A stretch of DNA of 64,000 nt from Uranotaenia lowii (lineage: Eukaryota; Arthropoda; Insecta; Diptera; Culicidae), in the NCBI RefSeq assembly GCF_029784155.1, contig NC_073691.1:133296394-133360393 (forward strand), written 5' to 3'. The position numbers and the translations under genes were made by a program. Positions 1-10,417 of this stretch are shown piece after piece. The notes beneath the pieces were generated by a model. That model was not told the DNA's origin. It saw only the letters and a list, made by a program, of their open reading frames with translations, and did no database searches. Positions within the stretch are counted from its first letter, which is position 1, and each line of letters starts with the position of its first letter.

Positions 1-1212
1 TTTTGCAGCGGTCTAATATTTATATCCAGGTTAGGGTTTGATCATACAAAATTCTAAATTCTGGGTGATTGAATCAGAATCAAATTTCTCAATAATAATT
101 GTGTTATTAACATTCAGTAGTATTCATTCATAACTTAAATTCGAGTGTCGTATCTTTAATACAAATTTTTGAATTTTATGAATTCAGAAATTATTTTGTT
201 AATAATAATTATAACTTGAAATCATTGAGGACCAAATATCTCGCATAACGTCTTCTGATTCAGACAATAAAAAAATAACTTAAAAGTATTGTATTTAAAA
301 ATAAAAGAATAACCAACAAAAGATAAGGCTAAATAAATGACAAACTTTCAAAATTTAGTTTTAGGGTTGTGGATATATGTATCTAATGTTCAATTTTAGA
401 GAATTTCAATTTAATCTCACACATGTTAGTTTAGTATAGATTGGAAGTTTAGGCTCATTTCTAGAAATCCTTTTCGTTTAAGTTTAAAGCTAGTTTAAAT
501 CAGAATTGGGAAATGATATACTGACTTTTAGTTTCATTCATATTCGAAATAACGATGTCATATGTATTTAAAAGAATATTAATTAAGAGAGCTTCTGGTT
601 TTGAATTCTTCAAATGAATTTCAAGTGATAAGGTTCAAATTTCGTTTTCTCGAATTATAATTGAATATTTAAAAGTTTCAAACTTTTCATCACGGTTTAA
701 GTTTGAGTGACTCATATTGACTAAAATTAAAATCTCTGTATCGCAAAATTTCCGAACGAAAATTTTACTATTTGAACATGAGATTACAAGAACACAAGCT
801 CGATTCCCAAAACCTTATTGCTATGATTTGGACCTTAACCAACAATGATCATATCAATGATCATTAAATTTTTCACCGATGTATTAAAAAAAAACATATA
901 TACATAATGCGGGAGACTAAAGATTTGTTGCGGAATAAAAATTATATTTTTTACCTCTGGTGTGGATTTGTCTTTATTACTAATTTTCATATCTAATATA
1001 CTTACAACTAAGGTTTTATCACTCTAGATTAAGTTCAATTAATGGATTAATTTTTCAATTTTTGTATTATGAATTCTTAAAAACCATTAAAACATATTTC
1101 TAACTTGCAAACTAAGCAAATGGCTAATACAAAAAACAGAAACATAAGTTTTTGTTCAAAAACAGATAGATACAGATTTTTTTATGAGGCCGATACAGAT
1201 TTTTAAAAAACC
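1..1212. other. AT-rich non-coding stretch
   Basis: No ORF, repeat arm or RNA gene is recognisable. It is rich in GAATTC-, TTCAAATT- and TTGAATTT-like words, much like 24200-25040, so it may be very old repeat sequence. It is probably intron or 5' flank of the phosphodiesterase gene, but this is inferred only from position. Confidence 0.5.
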
Positions 1213-2070
1213 ATCTGGCAACCCTGATCAGAATAGTTATGCCATACCAGTTACCGCACTCGGTCAGGTATCCGTTCTTTGGGACCTTTACAAGGATACC
1301 CTGCATCCAGTTGGCCGGGAATAATGCAGTATCCCAAATGTTAGCGAAAAGACGGTGCAAAATTTGTACTGACAAGGCAGGGTAGACTTTGAGCATCTCA
1401 GCAGGAATGCAATCTATTCCAGGCGCTTTGTTGGACTTCATGTCTTAGATTGCCGCTTCTTTTTCAGCCAGCGAGGGCGCTTCCGAGTTAACGCCGTTAA
1501 TGCGACTTAGTGTTGGCGCCTCGAGCTGCGGGTTTTGTTGGCCATCGCTATTTGTGACTCGGAAAATGCTCAGTCCAGCGCTTGAGCTGATCTGTTCGAT
1601 CTGTCAAAAGCTGACCTGTTCGGTCTTTCAGCGGCATTCTAGCATTTGTCCTTGCACCACTAAGGCGGCGAGAAATGTCATAAAGTAATGGATATCTCAG
1701 AAAAAGTAATCGAAGCTTGTTTAACTGCCTTTTTCAGCTCCACATATCGGAAGCGGGCGGCTGCTTTGGCTGTGCCTGCTCAATTCCGACTTTCGCCTTT
1801 CTCCGATTATCGACCAGGTTTCCATCCGACATCCATTCACTTCATATTCCACAATTTTTACCGAGAGTACCATGGTTCGTTGTGATGAAGGCGTTCTTCT
1901 ACACCACTGTTCTTCGACTGTTCCTTCAGTCGGCAGTTTCGAGGCTCGGGATTCAACCTGTTCCACGAATGCCCTTTTCACCTCTGGATTCTCAAACCGG
2001 CGAACGTTGTATCGACATCCGACTTTTTCCTCTCACCGCTGGACACGCGCAACTCGACGTATACCTTAAC
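1213..2070 (-). mobile_element. LINE fragment, family 1 (decayed RT finger region)
   Basis: Read on the minus strand, about 860 bp encodes broken pieces of a non-LTR retrotransposon ORF2. One piece has SRASKLPTEGTVEEQW and an ERRKSELSRH linker around 1981-1721. Another, at 1441-1240, has the reverse-transcriptase finger motif SNKAPGIDCIPAEML followed by HRLFANIWDTALFPANWMQG and VPKNGYLTECGNW. The same order recurs at 50056-52080, so this is a second copy of the LINE that hosts the nested insertions there. Frameshifts and stops are frequent and neither end is intact. At 1490-1515 the copy preserves the empty site into which a MITE inserted in the other copy. Clade not assigned. Confidence 0.85.
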
Positions 2071-2954
2071 CTAATATAATGCATTTTTGCGTGCAAAATT
2101 TGAAGCAATCTAAGAGAAATGTGTATAAAGATAAGCTAAAAAGTGAAAATCTAATATGGCTGGAATATTTCAACTTATATTTGCGAAAATAAGAATATAT
2201 GAGGCCCTATAAAACCTAAACACTTGTTTAAAACAATATTCATAAAGTTATCCATTTCATTATGTCATACTATCAGGTTTTTTATCTTTAAAATGAAATT
2301 AGTGAATACAAATGTGAATTAAACCATAAAAAAACATAAACTTCCCCATACAGAAAAAGCATTGAATATTTTTTGCCAGGTCCTTTCAACAATGTGATGA
2401 ATCTCAGTCCAATCTCGATCTCGCATTCAGCACATAAAAAAGGTCCTGAGAATATCACCCGGTACAGTTCCGAATCAATATTATTCAAATTTGATGGATA
2501 TGCATGAAACCAACTGGGAACAGATGGGGAGCCAAAAAAAGAAGAAAAAAAATCTTGTGGAGTAGTAAACAGGTGAATAAACACAATACCAAAGCTTCGG
2601 ATTTATTATCCCCGGCTGGAATTGGATGGGAAAAATGAATTACGGGATCAAGCGTATCAGGTTCCAAATATACTTCATGATGGGTGGAAAACCACATTGC
2701 CCTGATTGGTTCGTTAGCATGAGTACGTTTAGATTGGTGGTGTTTGGTTTTCTGTTATTTCATTCATTGTGCTTTGATTGAAGGTGGGAAGAGGAAACTT
2801 AATGTATTTAGAATAGCTACATGTACGATGGAAGGTAGTTGTATTTTAGATTTCCTAAGATAAAATTTCGGACTGCAACGCAACAATCACTGAGTAGCTT
2901 GGTTATTGTATTATTCCTATTACTTTCTCACATAGATCCATGTAATCGAAACCT
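2071..2954. other. Unassigned AT-rich DNA
   Basis: No gene, tRNA or clear repeat is visible. Short minus-strand open stretches at 2288-2697 have no recognisable domain and look like chance frames. Confidence 0.4.
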
Positions 2955-3767
2955 TACACAGCAAATTTTTTTTTGCTGGAAACTAGCAAAATTTTGCTGG
3001 TTTTTGTCCCGCTGACTTTCCAGCAAAATTTCCAGCAATTTCAATTGCTGGAAAAAACAGCAAACGTTAATGCTGGTTTCCAGCAATTCAAATTGCTGGA
3101 AAATCAGCAATCCAGATTGCTGGAAACCAGCTATTTCTTTCAACACAACCGGCAGTATTTAGTATGAAATTTATATTTCAATATAAAATTAAAGTTTAAT
3201 ATTGGCTGTGCATATAATAAGCAATAAAAACAATTATTTTCTCCCATTTTCAATTAGGGATTAATTTATTTTCCAAAAAAAACTTTTTTTTTTCACAACT
3301 TTCTAACACCGGCTCTGGGGTGGCCGCTTTGTGCCAAAATGTTGATCATCCGCCACCTGTAAAAATAGTTTTGATTAGTATCTTCAATGGAATATCTACC
3401 TGTACAATAAAAACTTACCCTTGACTTGATGCCTGATTGCTAGAATATAGAGGAAAATAAAATAATTATATTAATTTAACCTAAATTCGTAAAATAGAAT
3501 CTCACCTTACTTCAGCGTACGAAACCAAAGCAAACTCCAAATTGACAACTCGATTGCTGATTTTCCAGCAAACTAGATCAATTGCTGGAAAGTCCAGCAA
3601 TTTGAAAACCTATTGCTGATTTTTCAGCAAAAATGACAAGCACATAACCGAATGCTGAAAAATCCAGCAATTCGAAAACCGATTGCTGGTTTCCAGCTAA
3701 AATTTGGATTGCTGAACGTTTCCAGCAATTTTTTTTGCTGGAAATCGAGGCAAAAATTTACAGTGTA
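2955..3767. mobile_element. Non-autonomous DNA element with TGCTGG hairpin repeats
   Basis: About 810 bp is bounded by inverted ends: left TACACAGCAAATTTTT, right the reverse complement of TACACTGTAAATTTTT. Just inside both ends lie dense repeats of TTGCTGGAAA and its complement TTTCCAGCAA (roughly 2965-3135 and 3550-3750), which can fold into many short hairpins. The centre (3160-3540) is AT-rich and non-coding. The outer motif TACACAG also ends the elements at 10418-11922 and 55547-55823, so I treat them as related MITE-like DNA transposons. No transposase is present, and the superfamily and target duplication are not determined. Confidence 0.7.
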
Positions 3768-4245
3768 GGGTTTGATTAAACATCATCATTACCAGCCACC
3801 GGAACGAGCAACCAAAAAACTTGAACCAACTACGGAAGGCTAACTTTTTTCCTAGGTTTTGTCTTGTCTACGATTCATGCATTTTTGGCACGACTAAACT
3901 AGGAGTTATGTATGGGGAGCTTCTCTCGTTTGCCTTACTTACTAGAAGAACATGATGCGAAGGTAATGTTAATAGTTGTCAACTTGTCCTGAGTTACAAC
4001 AGAGCGTTCCAATTTTGTGGATTAAAACTTTGTTCCTAACTTCTGGATTATAACATTCTGCTCTTCTTTCCTCCAAAAGTTTTCCTTGATGAGGACATAT
4101 GCACTTGAAATGACTTTCAAGTGAAGACTGAATATCTATCATATATGCGCTGCAAAATTTTCATTGTTTTTTTTATAAACATGGTTTTTTCACATAACCA
4201 TCAATAATTACGTCTTAGTCATTTAAGTTCTTATATCTGAATGTT
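3768..4245. other. Unassigned non-coding DNA
   Basis: Nothing recognisable; no ORF, repeat or RNA structure seen. Confidence 0.4.
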
Positions 4246-4500
4246 TGGCCAAATACGATGGGCAGGACATGGTGCGAGAATACCGGACGACTGTCCTGCA
4301 AAACAGGTGTTCGCTGCGGATTCGAAAGGAACGAGATGAGTAGGGGCGCGACGGTCGAGGTCGTTAGACCAAGCAGAGCGTGATCTGGCGACTGTGGAAT
4401 GTCCGAGAAATTGGAAAACGGTTGCTGTGGACCAAGTGAATTGCAGAAATGATGTTCTTTAAGTTATGTATGTCGTGAGACGGAAAACTATTTAAAAAAA
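4246..4500 (+). mobile_element. LINE fragment, family 2 (3' terminus only)
   Basis: About 250 bp matches the last part of the ORF and the 3' end of the LINE at 10592-11346 and 34491-36178. The frame reads through GQDMVREYRTTVLQ-like remnants of GHVARMPDDCPAKQVF, a broken GTRRAGAQRARWLDQ segment and CPRNWKTVA, followed by GTCGTGAGACGGAAAACTA and an A-rich tail. It has lost reading frame and is a 5'-truncated dead copy. Such 3'-only fragments are typical products of LINE integration. Confidence 0.85.
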
Positions 4501-4699
4501 AAATCAGAAAACTATTTTCTACCTTAAGCCTTTAAACTAAGTTTTGCAGTTAGCATAAATATAATTTCAAAATCTAAAAAAATATGTTTCTTTTTCAAAG
4601 ACTCTTCACAAACACTCCTCTTGATGAAATCAAATAAAATGGGAATAGTGGGAGGGCCTTATAAGAATTGTATGTAAGTAAAGTTCATTTGTTTTTGTA

Positions 4700-6406
4700 T
4701 ACAGCACGATTGTCTATTAAACCGGGAGATCGAAGTAGTCATCGCCTGAAGAATGACGTGTTTTTTTTCAAGCTGCTAAATTTTAAGTTAATTTCAAAAG
4801 TGAACATTTTAAAATATTAAGAAGCCGGTGCCGAAGATCCTTAATAAAGAATCCCAACAAGTTTCGGAGGATTCTTCCGAGCCATAAGCACCGCCAACCA
4901 CTTCGGTCATTCCATCAAGCGGTCAACTAGTGTTGGCGGATCGTAGTTTCTTCTCAACGGACTATAACAAACGGTGCATGGGTGTTTGTTGCAGCATCTC
5001 GATCGAATTAGCCAACGATGGACAAATGGATACCTGAAGGACTTTTGAGGCTTGAAACCAAATTTGTTCATTGATCAGCAGTATCAGTACAGAAGCTAAG
5101 TATTCGTGTTTATTTTATTTTCTTCTGCGTCTTAAGTCTTCGTTCTTTCAAGGAACATTTATAAAAATTCGTGAGTACTTTCTCTACTTGTCTACTAGGT
5201 TTCCGAATCTTCTTCTTTTTTTCTTAAAGTAACTTATTTCATGAGTTTTATTTTTTATTTCTGAATTATATTTTAAGTGAATAACAATATTTTTGAACTA
5301 ATGATTGTGGAAATTTTAAAATTGAGGCTAGTAAGATAATTATAGTATAAAATTTCAAATGGTCAGCAAGTTCTTTGAAAAATCCGAATTGACTTAAAAA
5401 CTTTGTATACAATTTTGTTTAAATACATTTTAAAGAATATGATTTGTAGATTTGATCTGTTAAATATGCAATTTACTAATGAATATGGAAATTTATATGT
5501 TTATCCGGGAAACAAATAAGGAATTTATGATGAGTTTGTTGTATACATATATTCTCAACTTTTTTGGAGCCATTAATTTTTGTTTATTTTTTCGTACAAA
5601 CAAATAGAAAACTTGCTCTAGTTTCAACTTTTTATATGTCATTATAAACTCAGTTCAATTTTCACCGATAAATAATGTTTAAAACTTCACTTCAATTCAA
5701 TCAAAAAGTTTGAGATTTGTCAAAAATGACTGTCATGATTTTTGAATTTTATTTCATTTTACTGTATTTTGAGAATATAGTTACGGGAAAAATGCTGTTT
5801 TAATCATCATGATTTTCTGTAAGGTTCATCAGTACATTTGATTGAAGGAATGATCAAAATTCAAATGAATTATATGGGTACAATCGGCGAATCAGTTGAA
5901 AAAATGAAAACGAAGCCATTTAGGAAGTAAGATAAGTACCCTTTCATTGAACAAGTTCTAGTAAAAATGGTACGAGGTAAGATATTGAAAATGTGCAATT
6001 TTTTTTTTATTATATTTCAATAATGAAAATAGCTTAACTCTATTAATGGGGATGTTGGGGGGGTTGGACAGGGCATCGAATGATCCGAAAACTGATATAC
6101 AATGGATTGTGGGTTCAAGCCAGCCGGAGTATCTCGGCAAATTTAGAATCATGAGTAGGTTACTTAAGTACCTTTTTAGGATTCTTTATTTGTTTCGAAC
6201 AGTTTGAAGGGAGTAAGATGAGTCAAACCTGCCCCAAGCCAGTGGTAACGGACCCCTTGTTTGTGTTGCAAATATTGTTGATGAGTTAAGCATGAGCAAT
6301 ATTTGAATGTGCGATCGAGACTTCCCGTACCGCCTCGGGTCGAAAGACCTATCAGCCACTGGTGGGTTCAACTACATACATACATACAGCACGATTGTCT
6401 ATTAAA
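4700..6406 (+). mobile_element. 1.66-kb ORF-less retro-insertion with 23-bp target duplication
   Basis: The sequence at 4700-4722 is repeated exactly at 6384-6406 (it begins ATACAGCACGATTG and ends CTATTAAA), as expected of a target-site duplication. The inserted DNA (4723 to about 6383) begins CCGGGAGATCGAAGTAG and ends in a (CATA)n tail. Its last 370 bp match the SINE-like unit at 44149-44540. The 5' third (4723-5100) is fairly GC-balanced and contains no long ORF; 5100-6000 is AT-rich. Long target duplications and a simple-repeat 3' tail point to target-primed reverse transcription. The parent could be an unusually long SINE-like element, a retrocopied non-coding RNA, or a chimaera. A composite of several insertions is the main alternative. 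Confidence 0.65.
6016..6386 (+). mobile_element. SINE-like unit (3' part of the 1.66-kb insertion)
   Basis: This 370-bp segment is about 85 percent identical by eye to the reverse complement of 44149-44540. It starts near AAATAGCTTAACTCTATTA and contains TTGGACAGGGCATCGAA, an anticodon-loop-like CCGAAAACTG and TGTGGGTTCAAGCC. The last resembles a pol III B box, and the first could be a degenerate A box. It ends CACTGGTGGGTTC(AAC)TACATACATACATAC. The layout suggests a tRNA-derived promoter plus a body and a (CATA)n tail. Confidence 0.65.
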
Positions 6407-6987
6407 TCGCTGCAAAAAATGACTTTTTGTCCCATATGTTTTTTCGATGCCTTTTTTGTCACCAAGCATCAACGCGTTTCAATGTTGTAAGGAAATTAGT
6501 ATGGAAGAAGAAATTGTTGCACATTAAATCATCCAGAAAAATAAAATAAGCTTGAAATGAAGTCGGTCTTTGATTTTTGGTTTTGACTATTCTTAAGCTT
6601 TATTCTTTGCTAACATGACAAGCAGCTGAAAATTTAATGAAAAAATTTATAACCATTTCAAAATTAAAAAATAACTAAATCCATTGGAAAATATTTCATA
6701 ATGGCAGACTTTGCTTGCTAGAGCTGTTAGTGATTGCATGAAATGTTTATGCAAAAGTTATAAAAATCAAATTCTCTGGCAATGCAAAGCAGTTTTTTGT
6801 AATTTTTTTATTTCCATCCTACGGTTACACAGCTTTCAAATAAGCAAACAAAAACGCAAAAATAATAAAAAAAATGATTTTTTTTGTACAACATCGAAGA
6901 ACTTTTCTAGGGCACAAGTTATGAATGAATTGCTAACAAAATTTTTATTGCTTTTTCTGGCAGCAAAAACAGCCAAAAGAAGTTATA
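6407..6987. other. Unassigned AT-rich DNA
   Basis: No gene or repeat recognised. The plus-strand open stretch at 6711-7040 has no known domain and runs across the end of a MITE, so it is a chance frame. Confidence 0.4.
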
Positions 6988-7830
6988 AGGGTATATACCT
7001 ACGGACGATAGTATTGGCGAAAAATTGGCCTCAACCATAACCTCAAACTTTGATTTGCTGGCGGCCTCACCAGTGATGCTAGGTGCGTTACTGAAATCAG
7101 TATTTGTTTGATTTCAACTAATTATAATATTTCTGAATTGATTAAATTTTTTAAATGTCAACAGCTAAACGTTTGAATTCATTATGAGGCGTCCCAAAAT
7201 GAATGAAGATAAGCCATATTTTTCTAATGAATTTTCAAGGTGAATTTAAAACATCTGAAATATGTTTTCATATACTGCTTGATAGATTCAAAATTTGTTT
7301 CTATCTTCTAAACGAATGCCAAATCAATAACTGTTACAAAAAAAGTAATTTAATGAAAGCCCGTCTATGTTGACTTTGAAAATAATCTCCTGCATGCTCC
7401 GGTTATTATAAACAAATTCACATAATTCTCTACATCATTTAAGTGTGCGATACAGGCAGTTGATATTCCGTTCAGATAAATGTTGCAATCAATTTCTACG
7501 CATTTAATTGCATTTAATTTTTTTTTCTAGAAATCTACGGGAATATTGCAAATTCTCAGTACTTATGAAAAGGTTTTTCAATAACAATGCAATTAAAAAA
7601 TATAATCATTTTCCAAATATCAATGCACTTGGCAACCCTGAACGCCCAAAAAAATCAAAACACGTACACCGTGTATCGTTTTTCCACAGGGCGAATTTGT
7701 CGATATAAGTACCGGAAAAAGGCGTTTATCGTGCGCCCTTCTCAAAAATCGATTATGTTCTCCCATGGTTTGAGGTTAGGGCTGAGGCCTCCTGCTAAGG
7801 TGGTGTTCGTGTAAAACTGTCAATATATCC
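6988..7830 (+). mobile_element. MITE-like element, family M1, copy 1 (TA target)
   Basis: This 843-bp element has a nearly full-length second copy in opposite orientation at 25043-25880. It begins AGGGTATATAC and ends CAATATATCC, with a TA dinucleotide directly outside each end, as in Tc1/mariner-superfamily insertions. Sub-terminal inverted segments (GGCCTCAACCATAACCTCAAAC near 7045 and GGTTTGAGGTTAGGGCTGAGGCC near 7770) confirm the two-ended symmetry. No transposase is encoded; the open frames at 7508-7814 show no domain. It is best called a non-autonomous element mobilised by an absent partner. Confidence 0.8.
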
Positions 7831-8592
7831 TAATGGGAGGTGTAAAAAATTAAGAATATGAAATTTCCATACAAAGCTTGCAGCGTTGTCCATCATTCTA
7901 TCATGAATATTTTATTAAAGAAAACTTTTAAAAGCAGTTTGGTCTTACTTAACAAACAATATCAGGGACCACCCTACACTTTCACACATAACCATAACCG
8001 TTTGTTATTTCTCATCCAAATTAATTTCAATATCATCTATATGTTTTAAAATTACAAACTAAATACTTGAGTTCAAATTTTTTACAATGGTGTTTAATGA
8101 CGGCTCATATGTAGATCTCGGTTTTTGCTGAAAACGCACGCAGGGCACACTTTTTTTTTTGGACGAAAAGTTGTTTACTCTAAACACAACATTGATCGAG
8201 TAAAATGACCGTCTTCATGTTTAGCATATTTTCGTGATAAACCAGCCGTTAAAAAGTAGTCGAACTACATCAAAATATGTCATCTGTGTCGGTTTAGGGA
8301 AAAATAATAACGGAAGGGAAATTACTATAGATATTCATCCATATTTGCGTGCAAAGAAAACAAGCGTTACTTTCAACACATTTTTAAAGGCCATTTGCAT
8401 CTTTGCACTATAATTCTTTTTTGTCGAATACAGCTTTTGCTTTCGACATAGTTCAGCGCCAGCTCATGAAACATTGATCTTACAGAAATGGTGAAAACAG
8501 AATTTGCGTTTCATCAGTTTAACTGACAAGAGCTATCACCGGATCGTCAACAATGAAGAGCTTTCATTTAGCAGTAGGCGTTGAACAATCGG
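7831..8592. other. Unassigned non-coding DNA
   Basis: I see no gene, repeat arm or RNA. Short open frames here have no recognisable domain. Confidence 0.4.
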
Positions 8593-8597
8593 CGCTG

Positions 8598-9934
8598 CAC
8601 AGTGGTCCGAAAGGGCTAAAAGTGGAACTTTTTTCGTAACGCCTCTGTCTTGCATATAATCTCTTAAGTGTCTTCAGAACATTTGCTTCTTCAAACATGA
8701 TTCATAACTTAAAAGCATCAAAAGCAAGTCAAAGTCCATTATAAAAAAAATCAAAAACTTTAACTTTTTTATTTCAATAGATGGAGCTTTACTTAATACT
8801 ACAAAGTTGTCAAATACGTAAAAATATGAAACTTTGTTGAATACATCAAAAATCGATCTCTTTTCAGAGCAGAGTTATAACGATTTTCTTTTGAAAGTTA
8901 TTTAAAATTAGTTTTTTGAACTTGACTATAGTTAGGTAAGGATTCACATGAATAAGAAGTTCTGAACATATGTTGGGGCATTTAAATCACACGTTTTGAA
9001 CAAGATTTCAACATTCTACGACGTTTCCTAGCTAACATATTGCAACTTTAAGTTTCATTTTTGCTCAATTTCACGAGCGTTTATTGGAAACCAAATTGAA
9101 GCTTGAACTAAGCGCAATAAATAGGTGTTGGCGCCATTTGTTTCCACGCGCTCATATTTCAAGTAATTTCAACACAACAAGCATCCGTTTGATGTTTTTT
9201 GCGTGTTTCCATACCAAAATTATTTTCAACTGCCTTCTGCCTTCTTTCTGCGTAGCATCTGCGTAGCATCTGCGTAGCCTGGAAATCTATTTTTCCATTT
9301 TTTTTGTATGGAAACACGTAAAACACATCTAATATGTTGAAATATGAGCGCGTGGAGACAAATGGCGCCAACACCAATTTGTTGCACTTAGTTCAAGCTT
9401 CAATGTAGTTTATTAGTTTTAAAAATCCACTTCAACGTTTTTCCAATAAACGCTAGTGAAATTGAGTAAAAATAAAACTTAAAGTTGCAATAAGTTGGCT
9501 AGGAAACGTCGTAGGATGTTGAAATCTTGTGCAAAACGTGTGATTTGAATGCTCCAACAAATGTTCAGAGCATCTTATTCATGTAAATCCTCATCTAACT
9601 ATAGTTAAGTTTGAGAAACTAACTTTTAAATAACTTTCAAAAGAAAACCTTTATAACACTGCTCTTAAAAGGGATCGAGTTATGATGTATTCAACAAAGT
9701 TTCATATTTTTACGTATTCTACAACTTTATAGCGTAAAGTAAAGCTCCATCTATTGAAATAAAAAGTTAAATTTTTTGAATTTTTTTTTATAGTGGATTT
9801 TGACTAACTTTTGATGCTTTCAAGTTATGAAACATGTTTGAAGAAGCAAATATTCTGAAGACACTTAAGAGATTAAATGAGAGACAGAGGCGCTAGGAGA
9901 AAAGTTCCACTTTTAGTCCTTTCGAACCATTGTG
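8598..9934. mobile_element. Foldback element with Transib-like ends, copy 1
   Basis: This 1337-bp element is an almost complete palindrome. Its two arms of about 620 bp meet near 9270 around short direct repeats of CTGCGTAGCAT. The ends are CACAGTGGTCCGAAAGG on the left and CCTTTCGAACCATTGTG on the right, flanked on both sides by CGCTG (8593-8597 and 9935-9939). A five-base target duplication plus a CACAGTG heptamer is the signature of Transib transposons, whose ends resemble V(D)J recombination signals. No transposase is present. Arms differ at scattered positions, so the copy is not recent. A partial relative lies at 29560-29990 and a second complete one at 57007-59515. Confidence 0.75.
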
Positions 9935-9939
9935 CGCTG

Positions 9940-10417
9940 GAACCATAAGTCTGAAATGATGTTAAGGTTCTCAAAGCAATATTTTGTCAAACTTTAAAGT
10001 TTCGGATTCTTTATTGTTGTTAAAATTATGATAATTGATCACCAATTATTAAAGTAGCAAATCTGTTTCCTCTTTTAGCCAATCATTCATTCACTATGCA
10101 TTAACACTAATTCAGAAAAAAAATCACAATTTCACAATAAGAATTTTACAATAATTTTCACCGCGACGGAGCAAAACAGAATATGTGCGAGACCAACAAA
10201 CCATCGTCTACTCAAGATTTTCATAAATGACTTGGCTTCCATAACTAATTCTGATAAACTGCGGTTCTTCAGCGATTGTCTTGACTGTAAATATTTTTCG
10301 GGTAATTTATTGATTTTATTTTCCATGAATACACCCTTCCAAGCTTTTTTCAGCATTAAATATTGAAGCTGATGGGGTCATGATGTTCTTAGTTATGCTT
10401 TTTCAGGCAAGGTAGGA
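9940..10417. other. Unassigned AT-rich DNA
   Basis: No gene or repeat recognised. Confidence 0.4.
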
